A stretch of DNA of 11,197 bases from an uncultured Oscillospiraceae bacterium (GTDB taxonomy: Bacteria; Bacillota; Clostridia; Oscillospirales; Oscillospiraceae): the NCBI GenBank assembly GCA_910588625.1, contig CAJUQN010000087.1, positions 1-11,197 of the forward strand. The letters run 5' to 3'. The translations under genes and the position numbers were made by a program. The notes below the pieces were generated by a model. That model worked only from the letters and a program-made list of their open reading frames with translations. It had not been told where the DNA came from and searched no databases. This document shows, piece by piece, positions 1-7,101 of this stretch. The stretch's first letter is position 1; each line of letters starts with the position of its first letter.

Positions 1-1009
1 TCTGGAGGTCGCAGCCCCACTCCACCTTATAGTCGAACTTGTCGTTGTTCTTCTTCAAAATCTCAATGGCGTCGGTGTAGCTCACCCGCCCGAAGTCGGA
101 GGAGGCCACGTGCTGGAGCCGCTCCACCAGCCCCTTGTCCACAAAGGAGTTGAAGAAGGCCATCTCGTCGGGGCACTTTTCCATCACGTAGTTGATGATA
201 TATTTGATCATCGCCTCGGCCACGTCCATGTCGTCGGACAGGTCGGCAAAGGCCATCTCCGGCTCGATCATCCAGAACTCGGCAGCGTGGCGCTGGGTGT
301 TGGAGTTCTCCGCCCGGAAGGTGGGGCCGAAGGTGTACACGCTGCCAAAGGCCATGGCAAAGTTCTCCGCGTTGAGCTGGCCGGACACGGTGAGATTGGC
401 CCGCTTGCCGAAGAAGTCCTTGGACCAGTCCACACAGCCGTCCTCCAGCCGGGGCGGGTTTTCCATATCCAGGGTGGTCACCTGGAACATCTCCCCCGCG
501 CCCTCGCAGTCGGAGGCGGTGATGATGGGAGTGTGGATATAGACGAAACCCCGGTCCTGGAAGAAGCAGTGGATGGCGTGGGCGGCGACGCTCCGCACCC
601 GGAAGGCGGCGGAGAACAGGTTGGTCCGGGGCCGCAGGTGCTGAATGGTGCGCAGGTACTCCACGCTGTGGCGCTTTTTTTGCAGGGGGTAGTCCGGGGA
701 GGACGCGCCCTCCACCGCGATGGAGGCGGCCTTCACCTCCAAAGGCTGTTTGGCCTCCGGGGTGAGCACCAGGGCGCCGGTGACGATGAGGGCTGCGCCC
801 ACATTCTGCCCGGCAATCTCCTTATAATTGTCCAGCGCGTTGGCGTCCATGACCACCTGGAGGTTCTTGAAGCAGGAGCCGTCGTTCAGTTCGACAAAGC
901 CGAAGGTCTTCATATCCCGGATGGTCCGGGCCCAGCCCATGACGGTGACGGTCTGGCCGTTGAGGCGCTCCCCGTCGGCGAAAACGGAGGCGATGGTGAT
1001 GCGTTCCAT
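1..1009 (-). CDS. asnS: Asparagine--tRNA ligase (AsnRS), 3'-truncated by window edge
   Basis: Class IIb aminoacyl-tRNA synthetase that charges tRNA-Asn with asparagine in the cytoplasm. The 336 visible residues begin with an OB-fold anticodon-binding domain (about residues 18-105, containing VTVMGWARTIRDMKTFGF). The catalytic core follows, with class II motif 1 around residues 128-165 (RPRTNLFSAAFRVRS) and motif 2 at about 231-252 (FRAENSNTQRHAAEFWMIEP). The GAGEMFQVTTLD and DFFGKRANLTVSGQL stretches are typical of AsnRS rather than AspRS. Family members are about 460 residues, so roughly 130 C-terminal residues, including motif 3, lie outside the window. The ATG at 1007-1009 is preceded by GAGGG at good spacing. 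A separate promoter at 1081-1108 suggests expression independent of the upstream gene. AspRS is the main alternative and fits less well. Confidence 0.97.
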   Translation of the reverse strand, partial: MERITIASVFADGERLNGQTVTVMGWARTIRDMKTFGFVELNDGSCFKNLQVVMDANALDNYKEIAGQNVGAALIVTGALVLTPEAKQPLEVKAASIAVEGASSPDYPLQKKRHSVEYLRTIQHLRPRTNLFSAAFRVRSVAAHAIHCFFQDRGFVYIHTPIITASDCEGAGEMFQVTTLDMENPPRLEDGCVDWSKDFFGKRANLTVSGQLNAENFAMAFGSVYTFGPTFRAENSNTQRHAAEFWMIEPEMAFADLSDDMDVAEAMIKYIINYVMEKCPDEMAFFNSFVDKGLVERLQHVASSDFGRVSYTDAIEILKKNNDKFDYKVEWGCDLQ

Positions 1010-1080
1010 ATGCGTTTCCCTCTATTCCTATTTGTTTCTGATTATCCCCGCCCCGCAAGGGGGGACAAAAGCTTTGCATT

Positions 1081-1108
1081 AGTATACCATTTTTTCAAGG
1101 TTTTGCAA
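1081..1108 (-). promoter_or_regulatory. Probable sigma-A promoter for asnS
   Basis: Read on the minus strand, there is a -35 element TTGCAA (1103-1108), a 16-bp spacer and a -10 element TATACT (1081-1086, 5 of 6 matches to TATAAT). It lies between the stop of the 161-residue gene (1131) and the asnS start (1009). Transcription would begin near 1074 and give a leader of about 65 nt. The leader contains a small GC hairpin (cccc / ttgc loop / gggg around 1050) of unknown meaning. The hexamers are seen directly; promoter activity is inferred. Confidence 0.6.
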
Positions 1109-1130
1109 GGGGTTGAGGTCAGGTTTTCCG

Positions 1131-1616
1131 TCAGTAGTTGTCCGGCTGGCGCATTTCCTCGGGAAACGCAGCCAGTTCCTGCTCCAGGTGCAGTTTTTTG
1201 ATGGCCTCCGGGGGCAGGTTGGGGTAATAGGTCCGCCAAGAGTACTGCATGGCCTTCTGCCCCCAGAGACTCTCAGTCGTGTCCAGATAGGTATACGGGT
1301 CCTCGTCGTAGTAAGTGTGCCAGGTCAGCTCCTTGATGACCCGCAGGCTCAAAATCTGCTGTGCCGTCAGGGGGCCGCGGCTGAGTACGGCGTCATATTC
1401 CGTGTCCAGCAGCAGCGCGGCCAGCTCGGGGGCGCAGGCCTGACAGTAGATGTCTATACACTGGTCCAGGAAGGAGCGGGCAGGCTCGTCTGTCAACGGA
1501 TTGTCCAGCGGCAGGTTGAGGATGCCGCTTTTTTCCCGGTTCAGGATAGTGCGCATGAAATAGCACACGATTTCATCTAATTCCGGGTTATCCCGGCCCA
1601 GACTGCGGATACTCAT
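1131..1616 (-). CDS. Uncharacterised 161-residue protein coupled to cobA
   Basis: I do not recognise this protein. It is soluble-looking with no signal peptide or membrane segment. It is rich in acidic residues, Leu, Tyr and Trp, and appears mainly helical. Cysteines occur at about residues 18, 53, 58 and 61 (the last three in CIDIYCQAC), with no obvious zinc-ribbon spacing. A Tyr/Trp-rich middle (HTYYDEDPYTYLDTTESLWG, then YSWRTYYPNLPPE) is distinctive. Translation looks real: the ATG at 1614-1616 overlaps the TGA of cobA as ATGA and is preceded by AAGGAGG at ideal spacing, which implies translational coupling. No clear terminator follows before the asnS promoter. Its position as last gene of the siroheme block suggests a related accessory role, but that is inference from context alone. 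Confidence 0.85.
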   Translation of the reverse strand: MSIRSLGRDNPELDEIVCYFMRTILNREKSGILNLPLDNPLTDEPARSFLDQCIDIYCQACAPELAALLLDTEYDAVLSRGPLTAQQILSLRVIKELTWHTYYDEDPYTYLDTTESLWGQKAMQYSWRTYYPNLPPEAIKKLHLEQELAAFPEEMRQPDNY

Positions 1617-2374
1617 TGTATTTCCTCCTTGTTTTGCGAAGTCAGCTCCAGTGCCGCCACGCCGCCCACCAGGATGACCGCCGGGGGCTGGACGTTGGCG
1701 GCGCGGGTCTTTTTCGCGATATCCCCCAGCGTTCCCCGCACAGCGGCAGGGTGGGGGGCGTTGCCTCCGGATAGGACGGCGGTGGGGGTGTCCACTGGTT
1801 TTCCAGCCTCCATCAGCCGCCGGACGATGATCTCCAGGCGGGACAGCCCCATGAGAAATACCAGCGTCCCAGGCAAATGGGCCAGATCGTCAAAGTAAGC
1901 AGGGAGGCCGTCTTCTGTATCCGCGGTGTGGGCAGTGACCACGTGAAAGCTCTGGCTTACCCCCCGGTGAGTGACAGGGATCCCCGCCAGCGCGGGGACG
2001 GCGATGGGAGAGGTGATCCCCGGCACCACCTCGAAGGGCACCCCCGCCGCCTGGAGGGCCAGCGCCTCCTCACCGCCCCGGCCAAAGACAAAGGGGTCCC
2101 CGCCTTTGAGGCGCACCACGGTTTTGCCCTTCTTGGCCAGCTCCACCAGCTGAGCGCTTATTTCCGCTTGGGCGGCGCTGTGTTTTCCTTTCCGCTTGCC
2201 CATGTAAAGGCGTTTGGCTTGCACCGGGACGGCGTCCAGCAGTTCCGGTGCAATCAGGTCGTCGTATACAACGATATCACAACCTTGCAGCAGCCTCAAG
2301 CCCCGCACGGTTATCAGGTCTGCCCGGCCACAGCCCGCCCCCACCAGGTAGACGGTTCCGGGAGCCGCGCTCAT
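1613..2374 (-). CDS. cobA: Uroporphyrinogen-III C-methyltransferase (SUMT)
   Basis: SAM-dependent enzyme that methylates uroporphyrinogen III at C-2 and C-7 to give precorrin-2, the branch point to siroheme, cobalamin and related tetrapyrroles. The 253-residue protein has the standard tetrapyrrole methylase layout. There is an N-terminal VYLVGAG loop (residues 8-14), VVRLKGGDPFVFGRGGEEA at about 86-104, and VVPGITSPIAVPALAGIPVTHRG at about 116-138. The usual GAGPGD reads GAGCGR here. It is a stand-alone CobA, not fused to HemD or to the CysG N-terminal part. The reading frame extends 14 codons further upstream, but the ATG at 2372-2374 has GGAGG at proper distance and overlaps the sirC stop as ATGA, so it is preferred. 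Function is confident from the family. Confidence 0.96.
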   Translation of the reverse strand: MSAAPGTVYLVGAGCGRADLITVRGLRLLQGCDIVVYDDLIAPELLDAVPVQAKRLYMGKRKGKHSAAQAEISAQLVELAKKGKTVVRLKGGDPFVFGRGGEEALALQAAGVPFEVVPGITSPIAVPALAGIPVTHRGVSQSFHVVTAHTADTEDGLPAYFDDLAHLPGTLVFLMGLSRLEIIVRRLMEAGKPVDTPTAVLSGGNAPHPAAVRGTLGDIAKKTRAANVQPPAVILVGGVAALELTSQNKEEIQ

Positions 2375-2994
2375 GTCAGTTCCTCCTTCAGCCCGCCCAA
2401 CAGGCCGTCCACCCACTCATCGCTCAGCGGCCAGCCGTTCTCCAGGCAGGTGCGGAACAGGATGGAGAACGCCGCCGCCCGCGCCATCCCATCGGGAACA
2501 GCCTCCTTGACCGTCCCCCGCAGGCCGTCCAGGTAGTCCAGCAGGTCCCCGGCGTCCTGGGGGATGAGCCGTTCGATTTCCTGTTTCCAATGCACCGCCC
2601 CGCTGGGGCTGGCCCCGCCGGTGGAGATCCCAATGGACAGCGGCCCCCGCTTGACCAACGCTGGGAACAGAAAGGTGCAGGCATCCCGGTCGTCCACCAC
2701 ATTGACGGGGACGCGCCTTTCCCGGCACAGCGCGGAGATCTGACAGTTCAGAGCGTTATCATCGGTGGCCGCGATAACAAACAGTTTTCCCTCCACCATG
2801 GAGGGTTCAAAGGCCCCGCGCAGGAGAACAAGCCCGGGAATGGCCTCAATCCCGGGCAGGAACTCCAGGGCGCACACCGTCAGCCGCGGCTCATAGGGAA
2901 GCAGCTTCTCGATTTTCCGCAGGGCGACCGTTCCCCCGCCTACGATCAGGCCGTCGCCGCCGGAGATATCCATGAAAAAGGGAAAATAGGCCAC
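2371..2994 (-). CDS. sirC: Precorrin-2 dehydrogenase / sirohydrochlorin ferrochelatase family protein
   Basis: NAD-dependent oxidation of precorrin-2 to sirohydrochlorin; some family members (Met8, CysG N-terminus) also insert Fe or Co. The 207-residue protein has a Rossmann nucleotide-binding motif LIVGGGTVALRKIEKLL (residues 16-32). The segment VNVVDDRDACTFLFPA (about 97-112) carries the conserved Asp pair thought to act in catalysis in this family. GISTGGASPSG (about 122-132) is the dimerisation/helical region signature. The start is GTG at 2992-2994: AGGAGGG lies 6 nt upstream, and the first in-frame ATG (2971-2973) would trim the N-terminal strand. It follows the ABC ATPase gene by 11 bp and overlaps cobA by 4 bp. 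Dehydrogenase only or bifunctional with chelatase cannot be decided from sequence. Confidence 0.94.
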   Translation of the reverse strand: MAYFPFFMDISGGDGLIVGGGTVALRKIEKLLPYEPRLTVCALEFLPGIEAIPGLVLLRGAFEPSMVEGKLFVIAATDDNALNCQISALCRERRVPVNVVDDRDACTFLFPALVKRGPLSIGISTGGASPSGAVHWKQEIERLIPQDAGDLLDYLDGLRGTVKEAVPDGMARAAAFSILFRTCLENGWPLSDEWVDGLLGGLKEELT

Positions 2995-3005
2995 AAGGGT
3001 CCCTC

Positions 3006-3761
3006 CTAACCGTAATAATACTGCCAGCCGATGTCCGTCTCCACCCGGCGCAGGGCCACGCCGAACACCCGGTCCAGCTCACCGGAGGAATAGACCTCCT
3101 CCGCCGTCCCGTGGATCACCAGCCGCCCACCGGACAGCAGGGCGATCTCATCCGACCCCCGCATGGCCAGGGGCAGGTCGTGGAGCACCATCACCACCGC
3201 CCTGCCCTCATCGGCCAGACGGTGGGCCACCGCCATCACCTCCAGCTGGTGCCCCACATCCAGGAAGGTGGTGGGCTCATCCATGAGGACGGTGGGGGCC
3301 TCCTGCGCCAAAGCCATCGCCAGATAGATTTTCTGCCGCTGGCCCCCGCTCAGCTCCTCCATGTGGAGGTCCGCCACATCCCGGGCATCTGCCCAGTCCA
3401 GAGCCCGCTCCACCGCGGTGTAATCCTCCTTGCGGTAGTGCCGGGGGTAGGACAGGTGAGGGAACCGCCCGTGGAGCACCATCCTTCGCGCAATGATGTT
3501 GGGCGTAGGCCGGGACTGGGACAGATAGGCGGCCTTCAGCGCCCGCTCCCTGGGGGAGAGGGCGTCCAGCGGCGTACCGTCCATCAACACCTCCCCGCCG
3601 CTTTTGGGGTTGAGGCCCAGGGCGGTGCGTAAAAGGGTGCTTTTCCCGCAGCCGTTGGGCCCCAGCAGGGCGAGAATCCTGCCCGGTGTAAAGGGCAAAG
3701 AGATGTCGTGCACCACATCCTGTCCGCCATACCCGGCAGACAGATTTTTCAGCTCAATCAT
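3006..3761 (-). CDS. ABC transporter ATP-binding protein, FecE/BtuD-type
   Basis: Cytoplasmic ATPase that powers the neighbouring FecCD-type permease. The 251 residues show all the motor motifs. These are Walker A GPNGCGKST (34-42), Q-loop glutamine in AYLSQ (82), signature LSGGQRQK (137-144), Walker B TVLMDE (157-162), D-loop FLD and H-loop histidine in VLHD (194). The frame opens at a GTG (3765-3767), but only 1-2 nt separate that GTG from the GGGAGGG ribosome binding site. The ATG at 3759-3761 sits 7 nt from it and is taken as the start. It overlaps the permease stop by 8 bp and is followed by sirC after 11 bp. By family the cargo is ferric siderophore, haem, cobalamin or another metal chelate. 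The joined siroheme genes favour a metal or tetrapyrrole link, but do not prove it. Confidence 0.95.
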   Translation of the reverse strand: MIELKNLSAGYGGQDVVHDISLPFTPGRILALLGPNGCGKSTLLRTALGLNPKSGGEVLMDGTPLDALSPRERALKAAYLSQSRPTPNIIARRMVLHGRFPHLSYPRHYRKEDYTAVERALDWADARDVADLHMEELSGGQRQKIYLAMALAQEAPTVLMDEPTTFLDVGHQLEVMAVAHRLADEGRAVVMVLHDLPLAMRGSDEIALLSGGRLVIHGTAEEVYSSGELDRVFGVALRRVETDIGWQYYYG

Positions 3762-4770
3762 GGACACGCCCTCCCCTCTGCCGCAGGAGCAGCCAGATGA
3801 AGAAGGGGCCGCCCGCCATAGACAGCACGATGCCCACAGGCAGCTCGTAGGGCGCGAACAGCAGCCGGGCCAGCAGGTCGCACAGGGTGAGGGTCACCGC
3901 GCCGCCCAGGGCGCAGCCAGTCAGCAGCGGACGGCTGTCCTCCCCCATGAGGCGGCGCATGATGTGGGGCACGATGAGCCCCACGAACCCCAGCAGCCCC
4001 GAAAAGCTGACCGCCGCCCCCGCCAGCGCGGCGGCCAGGGTGAGTAAAATGATTCGGAGCGGCTTAGCCCGCAATCCCAAGCTCTGGGCTGTGTCCGCCC
4101 CCAGCATAAGCACGTCCAGCTCCCCGGCCAGGGAGAGGATCAAAATCATAGCCGCCAAGATCACCCAGAAAGCGGGAATGATGCGGCTCATGGAAAGGTT
4201 GTCCAGTCCGCCGATGCGGAAATCGGAGTAGCCCGGCAAGGAGTCGGGCGCCAGGATAATAACAGCGTCAATGCCCGCGCTGAACATCCCGGAAACAGCC
4301 ACCCCCGCCAGCACCAGGGTCAGCTTGGACGCTCCGGTCTTTTCCGCGATAAACAGCACCAGCAGCACCCCCAACAGGGCCCCGGCAAAGGCGGCAACCG
4401 GCGTTGCCGCCGCCATGGTGGGGGCAACGGCCCCGAACAGCGCCACAGCCAGCCCCGCCCCAGAGCTGACGCCGATGATGTTGGGCGCGGCCAGGGGATT
4501 ACCCAGCACGCTCTGGATGACGGCCCCGGACACCGCCAACGCCGCCCCTGCCAGCAGGCAGGCGCAGGTCCGGGGCAGGCGGGCGTATCGAATAATGTGT
4601 GCCGCCGTAGTCTCAGAGCCGCCCAGTAGGGCGGGGAGGATCTCCCCCGGGGGCACGTCTGCCGCGCCCAAGCACATACTCAGCAGGGCGCACAGCAACG
4701 CCAGCACGCACAAAATGGGCAGGATGAGCCGTTTACTCCACCGGATAGAGGATGTCGGCAAGTTTTTCAT
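3754..4770 (-). CDS. ABC transporter permease, FecCD/BtuC family
   Basis: Integral membrane subunit of a type II importer. The 338-residue protein begins with a short basic cytoplasmic tail and then has about nine to ten hydrophobic helices, the first at residues 14-34. Family hallmarks are GNPLAAPNIIGVSSGAG, GLLGFVGLIVPHIMRRLMG (the coupling segment contacting the ATPase) and the C-terminal ELPVGIVLSMAGGPFFIWLL. The open frame runs upstream to 5046, but that part is the antisense-like shadow of the receptor gene. The ATG at 4768-4770, preceded by GGGGGGAAG, gives the expected family length. The start lies 38 bp inside the receptor gene and the end overlaps the ATPase gene by 8 bp, so the three are probably co-translated. 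One permease gene is present, so the channel would be a homodimer. Confidence 0.95.
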   Translation of the reverse strand: MKNLPTSSIRWSKRLILPILCVLALLCALLSMCLGAADVPPGEILPALLGGSETTAAHIIRYARLPRTCACLLAGAALAVSGAVIQSVLGNPLAAPNIIGVSSGAGLAVALFGAVAPTMAAATPVAAFAGALLGVLLVLFIAEKTGASKLTLVLAGVAVSGMFSAGIDAVIILAPDSLPGYSDFRIGGLDNLSMSRIIPAFWVILAAMILILSLAGELDVLMLGADTAQSLGLRAKPLRIILLTLAAALAGAAVSFSGLLGFVGLIVPHIMRRLMGEDSRPLLTGCALGGAVTLTLCDLLARLLFAPYELPVGIVLSMAGGPFFIWLLLRQRGGRVHD

Positions 4771-5725
4771 AGGCTTCCCCCCAGCGGGCGTTGGGCTTGA
4801 AATTGTATAGGGCCTGGTCCAGGGTGTGGAACCGGCCCTCTTGCACCGCCCGGAGGCTGCCCCAAGCGGGATTGGACAGCAGGGTGGCCTCCAATGTGGC
4901 CTGAGCCTTGGACACGTCCGTGGCCTGGAGGACGGCAAAGATATAATCGGGATCAGCGGCCATGATGCCCTCCAGGCTGAGGTTTTCCAGCAGAGCGGTG
5001 TCGCTGTCCGCCACATTGACGCAGCCCAGATGGGCCAGCATCTCACCCAGAACGCTGCCCTCGCTGTTCTTTACCTTACAGGAGGAGCCGGAAACGCGGA
5101 CGTATAGCACTCTGGGGGCGGAGCCGTCCTGACGGGCGGCGGCCTGCTCCACCTGCTTCTTCACCTGGAGGCCGTAGGTATCGTAATTCTCCGGGCAGCC
5201 GGTGAGCTGGGTGCACACATCCAGCATCCGCAGGTAATCCTCAAAATTGTCCACCTCGAAATAGGCGGCGGGGATACCGGCGCTCTCGAAGGTTTCCAGC
5301 AGCTCCACGTCAGCGGCGGTGTTGACGCTGGCCAGGATGAGGTCTGGCTCGCAGGCAAGCAGGGTCTCCAGGCTGGGGTCCTTTACTGAGCCGATGTTGA
5401 CCACGGATTCGTCCAGGTCCAAATCAAAGCCGGTCCAGCTGTCGCTGGCCGCGGCGGCCAGTGTGTCCTTGCCGCCGGCCAGGCGCCAGATGTCGGCAAA
5501 GCTGCCGATCATAGCGGCAACGCGCTGGGGCTGGGCGGACAGCTCCAGCTCCCGGCCCAGGCCGTCAGTAAAGGAGATGGTCTCAGGCCCCTGACTGTGC
5601 TGGGAAGAGACCCCGGCCTCTGCGCTGGGCGTGGGCTTGGGGGTGGCGGAAGGTTCCGCGGGTTCCCCAGCGCAACTGGCGAGGAATAGGGCAAGCAGAA
5701 GCAAAACGCCACAGATACGTCTCAT
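4733..5725 (-). CDS. Lipoprotein solute-binding receptor of FecB/BtuF type
   Basis: Membrane-anchored extracellular receptor for the FecCD/FecE importer encoded downstream. The 330-residue protein starts MRRICGVLLLLALF and has a lipobox LASC with the lipidated Cys at residue 18. A Pro/Thr/Ser-rich linker (about 20-45) precedes a Periplasmic-binding-protein-2 (helical-backbone metal receptor) fold. Inside that are RVAAMIGSFADIWRLAGG, LLACEPDLILASV and, towards the end, AVQEGRFHTLDQALYNF. The frame can open 8 codons earlier at a TTG (5749), but AAAGGA placed 8 nt before the ATG at 5723-5725 supports the shorter form. The 79 bp between it and pmbA hold no convincing terminator, promoter or B12 box, so read-through from tldD-pmbA is plausible. 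The ligand is unknown: ferric chelate, haem and corrinoid are all possible. Confidence 0.93.
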   Translation of the reverse strand: MRRICGVLLLLALFLASCAGEPAEPSATPKPTPSAEAGVSSQHSQGPETISFTDGLGRELELSAQPQRVAAMIGSFADIWRLAGGKDTLAAAASDSWTGFDLDLDESVVNIGSVKDPSLETLLACEPDLILASVNTAADVELLETFESAGIPAAYFEVDNFEDYLRMLDVCTQLTGCPENYDTYGLQVKKQVEQAAARQDGSAPRVLYVRVSGSSCKVKNSEGSVLGEMLAHLGCVNVADSDTALLENLSLEGIMAADPDYIFAVLQATDVSKAQATLEATLLSNPAWGSLRAVQEGRFHTLDQALYNFKPNARWGEAYEKLADILYPVE

Positions 5726-5804
5726 AGGGCAGATCCTTTCTCGTCTCAAACGGCCAATTTTGAAAGTTCGTTCTGTTTATGGCGGCTTGTGGGTACGGGG
5801 GTGG

Positions 5805-7088
5805 TCATTCGCCCGCTCCAGCAATAGAGACGCTTTTCAGCCGAACAGCATAAGGGCCGTCATATTGAGCGGTCAAATAGCGCTCGGTGGAGAAGGTTAA
5901 GTCCCTCTGGGCCTCCAAAATACTGCCGTTTACCGAGCCTCCGGTGACAGGGGTGACCTTGCCGTCCTCAACGAGGTAGGCCAGCCGGATCTCTCCGCCG
6001 AAATGGCCGCTCATGGAATCCATTTGGAAGTCGGAAAAGGTGACTGCCCACAGGACGGTGCCTTTTTTTAACTTCTCAAAGGGCATTGTGCCGTTGGAGC
6101 AGGAGAACTTTTCATAAAGCCCGGTGGGATTCACACCCAGATAGCGGCAGAACCGATTGGGACCATGGTAGGCCTTCAATGTTCCACCCTCCAGCAAGGG
6201 CAGATCGGCCATGGGGATGCCCTCCATACTGTAGGGATTGGTGGCCCGCAGGGTCAGGGACAGGCGCTCGCCGACGGTTTCACCCTGCGCATCCTCCCCC
6301 TGCTTCCAGGTGGAGTAATGAGCGTACACCGCGGAGGCGGCGGAACGGCTGACGTAATAGGACAATACCTCCGACACGGCGTTTCCGCTGAGGATCAGAT
6401 CATACTTTCCGCTTTTCAGCGCCTTTTGGGCTCGGGACCGATCCCGGACGAAGGTGAGGGCCTCCGCCACCTTGGCGGACAGGGCTTCCGCATCCAGCCC
6501 GTCGTACTCATAGATGTTGTGCATTTCCACGTCCTCCGGCTCCAGGCACTGGACCACGAATTCCCCTTTCACGCTGGCGTCAGTGTAAGACACGTCCGTC
6601 CCGTTGGAAGATACGATGTGGTGGGCGCTCCGGGTGACGAACAGCTCAGCGGAGTTCAGGAAGGCGTCCTCATGGATGTCAGGGGCAAAAAGGGCCTTGG
6701 CCATCTTCCCGGCACTCTGGGCCAGGGGGGCGTCGGCCAGCTCTCCGGTCTTTTTCACCATGGGGGCCTGGACCGGGTCGGGCAGGTCAAAATACGGGTT
6801 GGCGGCAAACTGGGCGGCGTAGTACGCGCTTTTCAGCTCCTGGTCGATCTGCCCATCATCCATGGAGGCGATGAGCCGCACGGAGGTGAAACCGCGGAAG
6901 GGCTTTTCCTCCCCGTCACGCTCCACAGCCCGGAATACTGTGACCTCGTACTTGTGCACATCCTTGATGCGCCGAGTGTCCAGCTGTTTCTTGACGAAAA
7001 ACAGCTCGGCTGTCTCTTCCACGTTCTCGTTGATGCGCCACATGGCGATGCCGCAGCGGGCCAGAGCGCTTTTGATTCGTTCGATCAT
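5805..7088 (-). CDS. pmbA: TldE/PmbA-family partner subunit of TldD peptidase
   Basis: In characterised systems TldE (PmbA) forms a heterodimer with TldD and shapes the cavity that admits unfolded peptides, while the metal site is in TldD. This 427-residue protein has the general TldE outline. There is an N-terminal alpha/beta part, a middle containing ELFVTRSAHHIVSSNGTDVSYTDASVKGEFVVQ, and a beta-rich C-terminal half with VNGSILEAQRDL. It lacks an HExxxH metal motif, as expected for TldE. It has no signal peptide, so it should act in the cytoplasm. The ATG at 7086-7088 has GGAGGTGAAATC upstream and lies 13 bp after the tldD stop, so the pair is certainly an operon. It is slightly shorter than the Escherichia coli protein (about 450 residues). 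The symbol is given by family and position. Confidence 0.88.
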   Translation of the reverse strand: MIERIKSALARCGIAMWRINENVEETAELFFVKKQLDTRRIKDVHKYEVTVFRAVERDGEEKPFRGFTSVRLIASMDDGQIDQELKSAYYAAQFAANPYFDLPDPVQAPMVKKTGELADAPLAQSAGKMAKALFAPDIHEDAFLNSAELFVTRSAHHIVSSNGTDVSYTDASVKGEFVVQCLEPEDVEMHNIYEYDGLDAEALSAKVAEALTFVRDRSRAQKALKSGKYDLILSGNAVSEVLSYYVSRSAASAVYAHYSTWKQGEDAQGETVGERLSLTLRATNPYSMEGIPMADLPLLEGGTLKAYHGPNRFCRYLGVNPTGLYEKFSCSNGTMPFEKLKKGTVLWAVTFSDFQMDSMSGHFGGEIRLAYLVEDGKVTPVTGGSVNGSILEAQRDLTFSTERYLTAQYDGPYAVRLKSVSIAGAGE

Positions 7089-7101
7089 GATTTCACCTCC
7101 A

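Noticed and set aside
1048..1062. GC hairpin with GCAA loop in the asnS leader as a T-box or attenuator
   Set aside because: The stem is only 4 bp and the leader is about 65 nt, with none of the long structured T-box features. It is probably chance in GC-rich DNA.
110..1201. 363-codon plus-strand open frame opposite asnS
   Set aside because: It is the complement of the asnS reading frame, with low-complexity His/Gly/Val composition and no family resemblance.
4771..5046. N-terminal extension of the permease frame
   Set aside because: It is a Trp/Pro/Arg-rich translation of the receptor gene in another frame. The FecCD family length and a membrane-protein N-terminus begin at 4770.
5726..5804. 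Cobalamin riboswitch or Fur box before the importer genes
   Set aside because: The gap is only 79 bp, far too short for a cobalamin riboswitch. No B12-box or GATAATGAT-like repeat is visible. Only a weak TCAAA/TTTGA inverted pair is seen.
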